32,336 bases of DNA from Paenibacillus sp. A3 (GCF_001399685.1 NZ_JTHN01000149.1:1-32336); one strand, 5' to 3'. Shown: positions 17,441 through 26,108, numbered from the stretch's first letter. The notes: generated by a model not told the origin, from the letters alone. A program made the numbers and translations.

Positions 17441-17865
17441 CCGCGGTAACGGCTTTGCCCAATGCGGCGCAATGGGGAAAACAATTTATGCAGCCCCTCC
17501 GTTTGTTTTTCTGGCGGCGTAGTCGATAATAATAACGTGACCATTAGAATAAAAGAAATCATTTTAAGCGTCATTAGCGCTGCGCCCTCTACTCCGTTTA
17601 ATACGATTTGAAAGTAATTTAATATGATCATGACGATAAAAAGTCCTCGAATATTTTCCCATAATAAGTATAGGCGGAGTTTGGAAAGCAGAAACAAGAA
17701 TAAAGCGACAAGCGTATAAATGAGGCTTGCCGTAAATGAATGGGAAGAAACAAGACTTATCGAATAACTTGCGACAAACCCATATTTCGAACGGGGATCC
17801 AGCCGGTGCAGGAAAGAATCGCCGGGTACATATTGCAGAGTGGATAAAGCTCCGAAGCTGCTCAT
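17368..17865 (-). CDS. ecfT: ECF transporter transmembrane subunit EcfT, C-terminally truncated
   Basis: The first ~135 residues are a good EcfT: LQYVPGDSFLHRLDPRSKYG, hydrophobic helices, then ALMTLKMISFILMVTLLLST and TPPEKQTEGLHKLFSPLRRIG. A normal EcfT has ~260 residues, and after this point comes a long cytoplasmic part with two Ala-Arg-Gly coupling helices that dock on the ATPases. Here that part is absent: the frame runs QSRYRGWNPHRYWPASVP through the start of the S gene and stops at residue 165. AGGAGATGAACC precedes the ATG, 10 bp after ecfA2. Without the coupling helices the transporter is probably inactive, unless another T subunit substitutes. Confidence 0.8.
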   Translation of the reverse strand: MSSFGALSTLQYVPGDSFLHRLDPRSKYGFVASYSISLVSSHSFTASLIYTLVALFLFLLSKLRLYLLWENIRGLFIVMIILNYFQIVLNGVEGAALMTLKMISFILMVTLLLSTTPPEKQTEGLHKLFSPLRRIGQSRYRGWNPHRYWPASVPTKQRHLSRSPF

Positions 17866-17875
17866 GGTTCATCTC

Positions 17876-18727
17876 CTATGTGCGCATCAGTCGGTCGGTT
17901 ATGAAGGCGAGGAGCTTGTTTTCTTGAATGAGCTCCGAATCGATTTTTCCGGGGAAAAAGGATTCGAGTTCCTTGCGGAAGCGCAGTAAAGGTGTTGGAG
18001 ATAAAGCTATAGCGGGATCTTCCAACACGCATCGAATTTCGGCAGGTTTCAAATCATAGACTAGTCTTCCGTTATTTAAAATGACCAGACGATCCGCATA
18101 TTCCAAAGCATCCTGCAGATGATGGGTAATGCAGACGATAGTCATATGCTTTGTTCGTTGAAGAACGGTCAGCAAAGCGAGAAACTTCCCGCGTGTCAAC
18201 GAATCCAGTCCGGCCGTAGGCTCATCCAAAATCAGAATCTTTGGCTCCAGAACGACGGCTCCGGCCAATGCAACCCGTCTTTGTTCTCCGCCGCTGAGCT
18301 GAAAAGGAGAGCGATCCTTGTATGCTTCAAAGGAAAGTCCAACGCATTCCATCGCGTCTTTCACTTTTGCCGTTATTTCCCGCTCGCTATACTTCTTCCG
18401 GCGAAGCCCGTAACGGATATCCCGGAATGCCGTTTCTTCAAACAACTGGTGCTCGGGAAATTGAGAAACGTAAGCGACTTTCTTCGATATATCGGACCGG
18501 TTTTTTCTGCTGTTCGTCGGGATATGATCCACATATACGAGACCGGTTTCAGGCATTAATAAACCGGCGCCCAGCTGTCCCAAAGTGGTTTTGCCGGACC
18601 CGGAGGAACCCATGATGGCGGCAAATTGCCCGTCAGGTATGGAAAACGTAATGCCGTTGACCGCTTTATGCTCCACGGCAGTCCTTTTGGCATGCGTATA
18701 GCTTACATCGCGGAATTCGATTCCCAT
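17876..18727 (-). CDS. ecfA2: ECF transporter ATPase A2
   Basis: The 283-residue ABC ATPase has Walker A GSSGSGKTT (near residue 41), Q-loop VAYVSQFPEHQLFEETAFRD (the EHQLF wording is typical of EcfA2), signature LSGGEQRRVALAG, Walker B ILILDEPTAGLD and the switch His in CITHHLQDA. It pairs with EcfA1 to power the membrane subunits. Its start overlaps the end of ecfA1 by 25 bp, so translation is coupled. All key residues are present even though the T subunit downstream is truncated. Confidence 0.92.
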   Translation of the reverse strand: MGIEFRDVSYTHAKRTAVEHKAVNGITFSIPDGQFAAIMGSSGSGKTTLGQLGAGLLMPETGLVYVDHIPTNSRKNRSDISKKVAYVSQFPEHQLFEETAFRDIRYGLRRKKYSEREITAKVKDAMECVGLSFEAYKDRSPFQLSGGEQRRVALAGAVVLEPKILILDEPTAGLDSLTRGKFLALLTVLQRTKHMTIVCITHHLQDALEYADRLVILNNGRLVYDLKPAEIRCVLEDPAIALSPTPLLRFRKELESFFPGKIDSELIQENKLLAFITDRLMRT

Positions 18728-19551
18728 ATCGATTTGGCCAATTCCTTTTCCGATCCGCAGCAGGCAGGCAGTTCCATACCTTTCGTGCGGAGCGCTTTTT
18801 GTAAACGAACTAGAAACGGCGGGAGCGTCTGAGCTTCTTCGAGAATGTCGGATTGCTTCATTAATGAGGGGACGTCTCCGGCAAAAGCGAGGCGTCCATG
18901 ATTAAGCACCAAAATCCGGTCCGCCTTCCAGATGTCCTCCGGATCATGAGTCACCTGAATGACGGTAAGTCCCATACGATGAAGCTCGGACATGACGCCT
19001 AGCAACTTGCCGGCATTTTGCGGGTCCAGCATGGACGAGGCTTCATCGAAAATAATGATTCGCGGATGCATGACGAGTATGCCTGCGATCGCAACCAATT
19101 GCTTTTGCCCGCCGGACAACGTTCGAACGGGACGGTACCGCAGCTCTTCCAATTGCAGCAATTTCAATATACGGTCTATTCGTGATATCATCTCATCCCG
19201 CGGGAACATTAGGTTTTGCAGGCCGAACGCGATATCCTCTTCGACCGTAACGCCGACCGTCTGTTCATCTGGATTTTGAAAAACCATGCCAACCAACTGA
19301 CGGATATTTCGAATATTCGCAGAATCGGTAGATTCCCCGAAGACGAGCACCTTTCCCAGACTTGGTTTCAACAAGCCGTTCACTAATTTAACGAAGGTCG
19401 ACTTTCCCGAGCCGTTTCCTCCCACGATGGATATCCATTCGCCAGGAGCAATGCTGATATTGATATCTTTTACGATCCATTCGCCATGCTCCGAAAAACG
19501 GAAAGAAACGTTCTCAAAAACGACGGACGGCGATTTGGCGGCTGCGGTCAT
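18703..19551 (-). CDS. ecfA1: ECF transporter ATPase A1
   Basis: The 282-residue ABC ATPase has Walker A GGNGSGKST, Q-loop VGMVFQNPDEQTVGVTVEED (the FQNPD wording is typical of EcfA1), signature LSGGQKQLVAIAG, Walker B IIIFDEASSMLD and the switch His in VTHDPEDIWKAD. It is the first gene of a four-gene unit A1-A2-T-S. The ATG at 19551 follows a G-rich stretch (GGGGAATTGGG). The unit is separated from the HpaB-containing operon upstream by a terminator. Confidence 0.92.
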   Translation of the reverse strand: MTAAAKSPSVVFENVSFRFSEHGEWIVKDINISIAPGEWISIVGGNGSGKSTFVKLVNGLLKPSLGKVLVFGESTDSANIRNIRQLVGMVFQNPDEQTVGVTVEEDIAFGLQNLMFPRDEMISRIDRILKLLQLEELRYRPVRTLSGGQKQLVAIAGILVMHPRIIIFDEASSMLDPQNAGKLLGVMSELHRMGLTVIQVTHDPEDIWKADRILVLNHGRLAFAGDVPSLMKQSDILEEAQTLPPFLVRLQKALRTKGMELPACCGSEKELAKSIWESNSAM

Positions 19552-19582
19552 CCCAATTCCCCATTCCCTTTAACTCGTTACC

Positions 19583-19588
19583 ATTATA
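19583..19588 (-). promoter_or_regulatory. Possible -10 box of the ECF unit
   Basis: A consensus TATAAT lies 31 bp before the ecfA1 start on the minus strand. The corresponding -35 (GAATGA at 17 bp) is poor, so this is tentative. No riboswitch-like leader fits in the short space. Confidence 0.3.
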
Positions 19589-19660
19589 TTCGGGTGAATC
19601 GGAGATCATTCGGCCCGGATTTCCATCATCAGTACTGTTTATTCATGGAAGAAAGTAAGA

Positions 19661-19697
19661 AAAAGAACGCTGATCCGATTACGGTTAGCGTTCTTTT
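19661..19697 (-). terminator. Terminator of the ebo-like/hpaB operon
   Basis: An 11-bp stem (AAAAGAACGCT / AGCGTTCTTTT), with a further CCG/CGG pairing inside the 15-base loop, is followed on the minus strand by TCTTACTTT. It begins 16 bp after the hpaB stop. Confidence 0.85.
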
Positions 19698-19712
19698 GAT
19701 TTGGGACCATTC

Positions 19713-21245
19713 TTATCTTTGCACCAGATTGACATCGTGCGGATCGATCCAGGTCGAGTCCGTCCAACCATCGAGGTCATAATCGCTCATGCACTTCTCC
19801 ACCATGCTCTTGAACGCCTCGGCAGAGCCGCTGTTTACTGCTTCCATCAGTGCGTGAATGCGGATATCTTCAAAATTGCCGGTATAATTTCGTTCGTATA
19901 GCCCATGCCGGCCGCCAAATTCGCTCCCGATAGCGTCCCAGAGCAATTTATTCAGCTTAATCTTCTCCATGCTGTCATACCCGCCCGAGCCACGGTAAAA
20001 TCTCTCTAAATAAGGACGAAGCTCCGGATTTTTAAAATCCGCCGTACTGGAAGGCTGTACGATGAGCCCTCCTCCCACCACGTCTTCGATAATTTCTTTT
20101 ATACGCGTCCAGGCCATGGGAGAAAACACTCTGTAAGCCGTTCCGTGTTCGACATTCGGCAAAACCGTTCCATTAGGACCCGGATTCGGATCTTTTGCCA
20201 TTGCGGTACTTATGGCCCAGAACATATTTCGCCACGCAATCATTTCTCCGACTTTTGCTTTCACCCCGCGGAAATCGCCGGTTCCCGAAGATTCAACGAC
20301 TTTTAACAGCAGGCCCGCGATAAAGTCAAGCTTGACTGCCAAACGGGTACATCCGTGAAACATAAACAAATGGACGAACCCGGAACGCGGGAAGAAAGCA
20401 TTCGCTTTTTCAATATCCCGATAAACCAGGATGTTTTCCCACGGAATCAAGGCTTTATCAAAAATAAGGACGGCATCATTCTCATCCATACGGCTTGAAA
20501 GCGGGTTATCGAACGGGCTGCCTAATACGGCGGAATGGAGTTCGTAGGAAGGGCGGCAAATCATCTTCACTCCGGGCGTATCGTGGGCGGCGAAGAAAGC
20601 GAGAGCAAACTCCTCTTTTTGAACGGGCAACGTTCCGTTATGAGCGACAAAATGGCAATTGGTCAGCGCGGAACCAGTGGCTACCATTTTAGCGCCGCTG
20701 ACAATGATCCCGGCATCGGTTTCCTTTTCCACGTTGATAAAAACATCGGACACGGCATGCACCGGTTTGTTTCTATCCACCGGCGGATTGATGAGGGCGT
20801 GATTGATAAATAATACCTTCCTCTGCGCTTCTCCGTACCACCGGCGGGCGTTATTCTCAAATGGGGCATAGAACTCCGGGTTGCCGCCGAGAGTTCCAAG
20901 AAAAGCGCCCTTGTAATCCGGTGTCCGACCCATCCAGCCGTAGGTAAGGCGCGCCCAAGCGGCTATTGCCTCGCGTGACGCTAACAATTCCTCCGTGTTT
21001 CGGCTAACTTTAAAAAAGCGATGGGTGTAGCTGCCTCCCGGGATATCGACAGGCGTTGTTAATACATCGTGATCCTTGGGATCATGCAATGCATCATAAA
21101 GCCGTGCAACAGAACGCGCGGAATTTCGGAAAGCCGGATGGTTCACAATATTCTGTACACGCTGACCGTTTAGCCAAATCTCCCGGTCATCGCGCAGACT
21201 GTCCAAATACTCTTGGCCGGTCATCGGTTTCCTAACGTCGCTCAT
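19713..21245 (-). CDS. hpaB: HpaB-type flavin-dependent aromatic hydroxylase (4-hydroxyphenylacetate 3-monooxygenase family)
   Basis: The 510-residue product has the length and motifs of the large oxygenase of two-component FADH2-dependent phenol hydroxylases: MTGQEYLDSLRDDREIWLNG at the start, GRTPDYKGAF, the flavin-site MVATGSALTNCHFVAHNG and ALIPWENILVYRD, and GGGLIVQPSSTADF. Relatives ortho-hydroxylate 4-hydroxyphenylacetate, tyrosine or p-coumarate, using reduced FAD supplied by an HpaC-type reductase. No reductase gene is in the window. The ATG at 21245 overlaps the stop of the TatD-like gene by four bases (ATGA), so the two are coupled; GGAGAAGCAGGG precedes it. It closes an operon of ebo-like genes, so it may act on the same precursor. 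Confidence 0.9.
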   Translation of the reverse strand: MSDVRKPMTGQEYLDSLRDDREIWLNGQRVQNIVNHPAFRNSARSVARLYDALHDPKDHDVLTTPVDIPGGSYTHRFFKVSRNTEELLASREAIAAWARLTYGWMGRTPDYKGAFLGTLGGNPEFYAPFENNARRWYGEAQRKVLFINHALINPPVDRNKPVHAVSDVFINVEKETDAGIIVSGAKMVATGSALTNCHFVAHNGTLPVQKEEFALAFFAAHDTPGVKMICRPSYELHSAVLGSPFDNPLSSRMDENDAVLIFDKALIPWENILVYRDIEKANAFFPRSGFVHLFMFHGCTRLAVKLDFIAGLLLKVVESSGTGDFRGVKAKVGEMIAWRNMFWAISTAMAKDPNPGPNGTVLPNVEHGTAYRVFSPMAWTRIKEIIEDVVGGGLIVQPSSTADFKNPELRPYLERFYRGSGGYDSMEKIKLNKLLWDAIGSEFGGRHGLYERNYTGNFEDIRIHALMEAVNSGSAEAFKSMVEKCMSDYDLDGWTDSTWIDPHDVNLVQR

Positions 21246-22060
21246 CCCTGCTTCTCCTTGATCCATTCTCCCAATCGCAGCTTGCCCGACTGGCTGTAAA
21301 AGCGGACCGGATTATCCCATACCAATTGTTGAATCACATCTTCCCCATACTCTTTCCTTCTCATTTCAAGGGCTGTTTTCACGATACTAAGCGGGTTGGC
21401 CGGACCCCAATCGGCCGCGGAATTAATCAGCATACGCTCTGTCCCGTACCGATCGAATATTTCGATCGCGATCTCGGGGGAAACCTTGGTCGGATAAATC
21501 GTCATCCCGCTCCATCCCCCGTAAGCTATCGAGAGGTCAATCGTCTCGAGGTTATTATGGTCGATCAAAACTTGATCGGGATCGAGATTGACTTCCTTTA
21601 ATACTTTGATTGTACGCTCGGTGCCTTCTCTTTTATTGCGATGGGGGGTATGCACCATGACAAGCATATTCATTTCTTTTGCCATGAGGAGCTGGCGCCG
21701 CATTATTTCTTCTTCCGCATCCGTGATCAGATCGAACCCGACTTCGCCTACGGCCAGACAGCGTTCATGCCGATAATACTCCGGCAGGCCGTCAATCACC
21801 CGATGTGCGAGTTCCAGTTTGTTCGCTTCTTTCGGATTCATCGCCACGCAGCTGAAATGATCAATCCCGTACTCCTTCGCCCGTTTCGGCTCAAATTCGA
21901 GGATATGCCGGAAATAATCGAAGTACGACTCCGGATATCGGCGTTCGCTTCCAAGCCAGAAAGAGGGCTCGACAACCGCCTGCACACCGGATAAGCTCAT
22001 CCTCTCGTAGTCGTCGGTAGTGCGGGAATAACAATGAATATGCGGATCAAAAAATTTCAT
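21242..22060 (-). CDS. eboB: TatD-like metal-dependent hydrolase, EboB-like
   Basis: The 272-residue TIM-barrel protein opens MKFFDPHIHCYSRTTDDYER with the DxHxH metal motif and later has GEVGFDLITDAEEEIMRRQL, VMVHTPHRNKREGTE, VLIDHNNLET and INSAADWGPANP, supplying the remaining His, Glu and Asp ligands. This wording (GVQAVVEPSFWLG, SAADWG) is closer to EboB proteins than to DNase TatD. ATG 22060 is chosen because GAGGAG lies eight bases upstream; an earlier ATG and a GTG are possible. It starts 19 bp after the phosphodiesterase gene and overlaps hpaB by four bases. EboB's exact reaction is not known. Confidence 0.8.
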   Translation of the reverse strand: MKFFDPHIHCYSRTTDDYERMSLSGVQAVVEPSFWLGSERRYPESYFDYFRHILEFEPKRAKEYGIDHFSCVAMNPKEANKLELAHRVIDGLPEYYRHERCLAVGEVGFDLITDAEEEIMRRQLLMAKEMNMLVMVHTPHRNKREGTERTIKVLKEVNLDPDQVLIDHNNLETIDLSIAYGGWSGMTIYPTKVSPEIAIEIFDRYGTERMLINSAADWGPANPLSIVKTALEMRRKEYGEDVIQQLVWDNPVRFYSQSGKLRLGEWIKEKQG

Positions 22061-22079
22061 CATCCTCACTCCTCGTCTC

Positions 22080-23408
22080 TTAGCTTAAACAAAGCCGCAA
22101 CAGAAGATTGTGGACTTCCGTGGCATCCAATTCTTGCGGCAAATCCATATCCCGGCCGCTTACAATCATCGAGATTTGATCGTTTTCTCCTCTTACCGGC
22201 AATCCATGCGATCCCCGAATCAACTCCGGCTGTAAAGGAATACGGTACGTTTTCGGATCAACGAACAACTCGACCGGATCGTAACCGGGCTTTCGGTGAA
22301 TATCCACAGTGTGAGCAAATTCAGGCGCTCGCTCATCCTCTAACCACCAATAATAAACGAACCAGCTATCAGGCTCCGCTATGGCTATTAATTCGCCGGA
22401 CCGTTCGTGATCGATGCGATGTTGCTTTTTCTCGTCCTCTCCCCAAACCTCGGCGATGCCCGGCAATTCTTGTAAAACCCGTTTCACTTCGGGGATATCG
22501 TTGGCATTTGTGATATAAACATGAGCCAACTGGTGATCCGCAAGGGCGAAAGCCCTGGAGTTCTCCATATTGATAAATTCCATCTCTCCTACCCTGTCAA
22601 CAACCTGATATCCCAGCTTTCGCAGAAATCGGTTAATATAAATCGGGCGTCGAACCGGTTTGAAGGCATACTCCGACAGTAAAACGATCCTCGTATCTTC
22701 ATAAAGCCGCCGGCGTTTCAGCTCTTCCACCAAATATCCGATCAGCCCGTCAATCTCCTTTAACGATTGCTTCGCTTGTCCGCTACCGGGTCCAAATCTT
22801 TGCGCATTGTAGTCGAGGTTCGGCAAGTAAACGAGTGACAATCTTGGTCTATAGTTCTCCAACACGTCAATAGCTGCCTTCAGGATCCAATCGCTGGATT
22901 GGACGGATGCCAAAGGTCCCCAAAACGTTCGCAAATCAAACTCCCCAAGCTGTTCGCGGAGCTGCGAATATAACCCGTTCGGTTTGGAAGCGTACCACTG
23001 GATCATACGATTCTCCAAATGGATTGGTGCAGGGGTTACGACATAATCAGCCGAGCTCAATTTACTAAATTGCCAAAAAAAGATTGCGGTCTTCGCCTCT
23101 GCATCCGCCTTCTTCAACGTTTCCCACAGCTTTTCGCCCTGGATAGGAACCATCGTTTGGTTCCACATCGTAATTTCTTTATAATCTCGGTCCGGAAGAC
23201 CGTTGCAAATAATCCCGTGTTCCGCGGGAGGTTTTCCCGTTATGTATGTTGCTTGAACCGTCCCGGTCACCGCCGGAAAAACGGGATTCACTTTAATATG
23301 ATGGCCCTCATCTAGAAGCTGACGAACATTGGGTAACAACTCTGCATCTTGCAAATGCTCCGGACACAAGCTGACGATGTCGAGCACAAGCACATGTTGT
23401 TTTTTCAT
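22080..23408 (-). CDS. eboF: Type I phosphodiesterase/nucleotide pyrophosphatase family, EboF-like
   Basis: The 442-residue product belongs to the alkaline-phosphatase superfamily: VLVLDIVSLCPEHL supplies the first metal Asp, FPAVTGTVQATYITGKPPAE the nucleophile Thr region, and YLPNLDYNAQRFGPGSG, LLSEYAF and RGSHGLPV follow in the usual order. There is no signal peptide or membrane segment, so it acts in the cytoplasm. In ebo clusters an enzyme of this family accompanies a UbiA protein and a TatD-like hydrolase, which is what is seen here. AGGAGGGGAG precedes the ATG. It begins 13 bp after the UbiA gene. Substrate unknown. Confidence 0.8.
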   Translation of the reverse strand: MKKQHVLVLDIVSLCPEHLQDAELLPNVRQLLDEGHHIKVNPVFPAVTGTVQATYITGKPPAEHGIICNGLPDRDYKEITMWNQTMVPIQGEKLWETLKKADAEAKTAIFFWQFSKLSSADYVVTPAPIHLENRMIQWYASKPNGLYSQLREQLGEFDLRTFWGPLASVQSSDWILKAAIDVLENYRPRLSLVYLPNLDYNAQRFGPGSGQAKQSLKEIDGLIGYLVEELKRRRLYEDTRIVLLSEYAFKPVRRPIYINRFLRKLGYQVVDRVGEMEFINMENSRAFALADHQLAHVYITNANDIPEVKRVLQELPGIAEVWGEDEKKQHRIDHERSGELIAIAEPDSWFVYYWWLEDERAPEFAHTVDIHRKPGYDPVELFVDPKTYRIPLQPELIRGSHGLPVRGENDQISMIVSGRDMDLPQELDATEVHNLLLRLCLS

Positions 23409-23421
23409 ATTCTCCCCTCCT

Positions 23422-24300
23422 TCATGTAACCGAAAATGCTCGGGACCAAGCGTAGCTTAACAGCATGAAAATCGTTACGGTCAGCCATGCCGTCATTCCC
23501 CCAATTGACGTGGCGATTGCAGCATTCAAAAGAGGCAAGCCGATAATGCAAGTTCCCACCGCTTTGCGAATATGTATGGCATTCGGAAGTTTGATGGAAG
23601 CATACATCCCTCTAAACGTCCAGACTAGGAAAAGGAAAACTGCGATAAGGGTTACGAAAAGCGTCTCCCGGCCGCCAAAGAATAGGACCGCAATCGAACA
23701 AACGGGAATCGTCACGCTCATCGTCCAGACACGTTTCGGATAAAGATCCTCCCCTACTTCTCCCTTGGACAAAGCCGTGACCATGGCAATATACACAAAA
23801 GGGACCAGGGACATCCACCAAAAGGCCGATAATTGCGAAGGGATCAGGCTGATGCCCAGCAATAAATTTAAACCGCGGCATATCCCCATATTTACCGGCC
23901 CGAAAAGATGATCGTTTTTCAGAAAGCTGTTATACAGATAGATGCATGCAACCAACGCGCAAGCTATCATGAAACTGGCCCAGCCGACGAAATACGCGAT
24001 ACCGAGTCCGCATATTCCCAACATGCAAATTAACGTTAGCGCAAATGAGCGCTTTATGCGCCCGGAAGGCAGCGGCCTTTCGGGACGTTCCATTTTGTCG
24101 AGAGTGTAATCCATATAATCGTTCAACGCTACGCCCATTGCATATAAACAGACGCTTGAAATGATCAAGGAAAGCAGAGCACCGATGTGAAAATTTTGCC
24201 AAATGCCATAAGCAATCCATCCGCCCGCCATAATATCGGCCATTGCTGTAAATAAGTTGGGGAAACGAACGAGTTCCAGACAAGCCTTCCATTTATTCAA
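23422..24300 (-). CDS. eboC: UbiA-family prenyltransferase, EboC-like
   Basis: From the TTG at 24300 the product has 292 residues and about nine membrane helices. The first aspartate-rich motif is clear: ALNDYMDYTLDKMERPERPL (NDxxDxxxD followed by RPERPLPSGRI). The second motif region (SKGEVGEDLYPKR) is less canonical, as in other Ebo-type members. UbiA proteins transfer a polyprenyl group to an aromatic or lipid acceptor in the membrane. TTG is chosen because GGAGGG lies nine bases upstream; a longer ATG frame to 24372 lacks a site and would add an unusual N-terminus. It is the first gene of the operon. No clear promoter is visible in the 240 bp upstream. Confidence 0.8.
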   Translation of the reverse strand: MNKWKACLELVRFPNLFTAMADIMAGGWIAYGIWQNFHIGALLSLIISSVCLYAMGVALNDYMDYTLDKMERPERPLPSGRIKRSFALTLICMLGICGLGIAYFVGWASFMIACALVACIYLYNSFLKNDHLFGPVNMGICRGLNLLLGISLIPSQLSAFWWMSLVPFVYIAMVTALSKGEVGEDLYPKRVWTMSVTIPVCSIAVLFFGGRETLFVTLIAVFLFLVWTFRGMYASIKLPNAIHIRKAVGTCIIGLPLLNAAIATSIGGMTAWLTVTIFMLLSYAWSRAFSVT

Positions 24301-24541
24301 AACGAAGCTCCCTCCTCGCTCGCTAGAAAAAGCGGCTGGCTTTATCCATATGCAGCACTCTACCTTTAGCATAAGCCGGGCCGTAAGAATCGTTGGTTTG
24401 CAAATTTATGAGGTTTTGAAACGCGGACACCAGATGCGGATATGCGGTGAACCCCTCATCCCAGTTTGTTCACACATTCATAAGTAATATGAACAGGGGG
24501 TTGTCCTTTATGTCATGGGCGGAAAAGCCCGAAATTGAAAA

Positions 24542-24583
24542 TGGGACAATGTTTGTGCCGCTCGCGACAAGAACATTATCCCA
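24542..24583 (-). terminator. Terminator after the glucose/sorbosone dehydrogenase-like gene
   Basis: A long imperfect hairpin (TGGGATAATGTT / AACATTGTCCCA with a further inner TTGT/ACAA pairing) lies 38 bp after the stop and is followed on the minus strand by TTTTC. It also ends just upstream of the ebo-like operon. Confidence 0.6.
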
Positions 24584-24620
24584 TTATTAGAAAAAGCGAG
24601 TCGAATTTAATCGTTATCAA

Positions 24621-26048
24621 TCATGGAACAATTTCAAAAACGGTACCTTGGTTAAAATCAGTCACTTTCATAGAGCCATAAACCCCTAAATATAGTTTGG
24701 TTTGATTCAGATTTGTACCCAAACTAACATAATAAGCTGATTGAGTACCAAAATTATAATCGGTGTCAATAACACTATAATCATTTAGTTTACAATCTGT
24801 TCTTACCCTGGTATAAGCTAAAGCCCCTCTAACCGGAAGTTGAGCTTCTTTTTTCCGAGCCAGATCGGTAAACACAACGTTTCCCGTTAATTCGGGGATT
24901 TCATTTCCCATATATGGCTGGACTCCTGTAAGTGCAGTTGCTCCAAACTTATCGGTTCGGCGATCTTCATGAAAATAACTGGTTAGAGGCTGAAGACGTC
25001 TCACTGAAGTTTTTACTGCTTCATCGTAATAAGCAATTGTTTTCTCATTCAAAGTCGGATTTGCAGAGCAGCCTGTTATTGTCGAAGTAGGAAATGCACC
25101 TTCCCACCCGCGCCAGCCAAAGTTAATAAATCCTTCGTGGTCTGGTTCAGATTTCATTAAAGAAGCTTGTAGAAGCCGAGTAACCGGTATTGGTTTATAA
25201 TGAATGAACGAAAAAATCGACTCTACAAGATCCTGTCCGACATTGCCTGCATATTTGATATACTGATTATAAAACCTTTGAAACGAAATGCCTGGAATAT
25301 TGCGAACTCCTTTTGCAATTACTGTAAGCGTTTCCTGAATAGGTACGGGTAACTCATGAAAACGCGTAACTACGGTTGGATTATCGATAAATGTATTCTT
25401 GCCTACATCAATTTCGATGATTTTACCTGCGATTTCCATATCCTCTTGGCTTAAGTTAAATGGGTCATAGCCTGATCCGCCATCTCCGGTTGTCAAAATA
25501 AGATTTCCTGTTTCAGGTGAAAAGTTTAAGCTATTGACACCATTATGGTTAAAAAATGGTCTTCTTATATTAAGTAATGTCCGTCGTTTTTGGGGTTGAC
25601 CATTCGGATGTAGAATATATTCTTCAACTGTATCAATATGATCGTATTGAATTTCTCTATTTATCCACTTTAGGTTTAAGGTTCTAGAGTCACAAGGATT
25701 AGGCTTAAAAGATTCATGAGGAGCACCTGGAAAAGCTCCTGGACCTTGAGTTCCAGCTACTGAATAATGCAGATAAAACAAACCGTTATAATAGAATCCG
25801 GGATGAAATGCTAGCCCTAGTAATCCCCGTTCATCATATCCGCCACTAGAAAGACCTAGTTTTATGACTCGCGGGCTAATATCAAAAAAAGTTCTTATAA
25901 CTCCGTTTCGTATGTAAAAGATCTCTCCTACCTGGGTTGCAATAAATAAGCTTTCAATTGAATCACCCGGAAGTATAGTTGTTTTCAAAACAGTAGGTAA
26001 ATTGAGCTTACTTACAACGGGACTTAAACTAACCTTAACTTTTATCAA
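24621..26048 (-). CDS. Glucose/sorbosone dehydrogenase-like (PQQ sGDH fold) beta-propeller
   Basis: The 475-residue product shows the landmarks of the GSDH family: FIATQVGEIFYIRNG, ERGLLGLAFHPGFYYNGLFY with the conserved HPGF, NHNGVNSLNFSPETGNLIL with the catalytic-His context, TTGDGGSGYDPFN, AKGVRNIPG-type (family: GxRNPxG) and GFINFGWRGWEG. Members oxidise sugars with PQQ in the periplasm or, in many bacteria, have unknown activity. There is no signal peptide or lipobox, which is unusual, since most family members are exported. The start appears to be TTG with AGGAGGG ten bases upstream. It is a single gene; no PQQ synthesis genes are nearby. Confidence 0.8.
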   Translation of the reverse strand: MIKVKVSLSPVVSKLNLPTVLKTTILPGDSIESLFIATQVGEIFYIRNGVIRTFFDISPRVIKLGLSSGGYDERGLLGLAFHPGFYYNGLFYLHYSVAGTQGPGAFPGAPHESFKPNPCDSRTLNLKWINREIQYDHIDTVEEYILHPNGQPQKRRTLLNIRRPFFNHNGVNSLNFSPETGNLILTTGDGGSGYDPFNLSQEDMEIAGKIIEIDVGKNTFIDNPTVVTRFHELPVPIQETLTVIAKGVRNIPGISFQRFYNQYIKYAGNVGQDLVESIFSFIHYKPIPVTRLLQASLMKSEPDHEGFINFGWRGWEGAFPTSTITGCSANPTLNEKTIAYYDEAVKTSVRRLQPLTSYFHEDRRTDKFGATALTGVQPYMGNEIPELTGNVVFTDLARKKEAQLPVRGALAYTRVRTDCKLNDYSVIDTDYNFGTQSAYYVSLGTNLNQTKLYLGVYGSMKVTDFNQGTVFEIVP

Positions 26049-26108
26049 TTTAACTTTACCCTCCTTCCTATTTTTTTCTTTTATAAGAGTATGATTAGAA
26101 CTGCTCTA

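Noticed and set aside
24510..24590. A 26-codon plus-strand ORF (MSWAEKPEIENGTMFVPL...) with a G-rich ribosome site
   Set aside because: The wording recalls a copper-amine-oxidase stalk repeat (NGTxFVPL), but it overlaps a terminator hairpin, has no continuation, and is too short to support.
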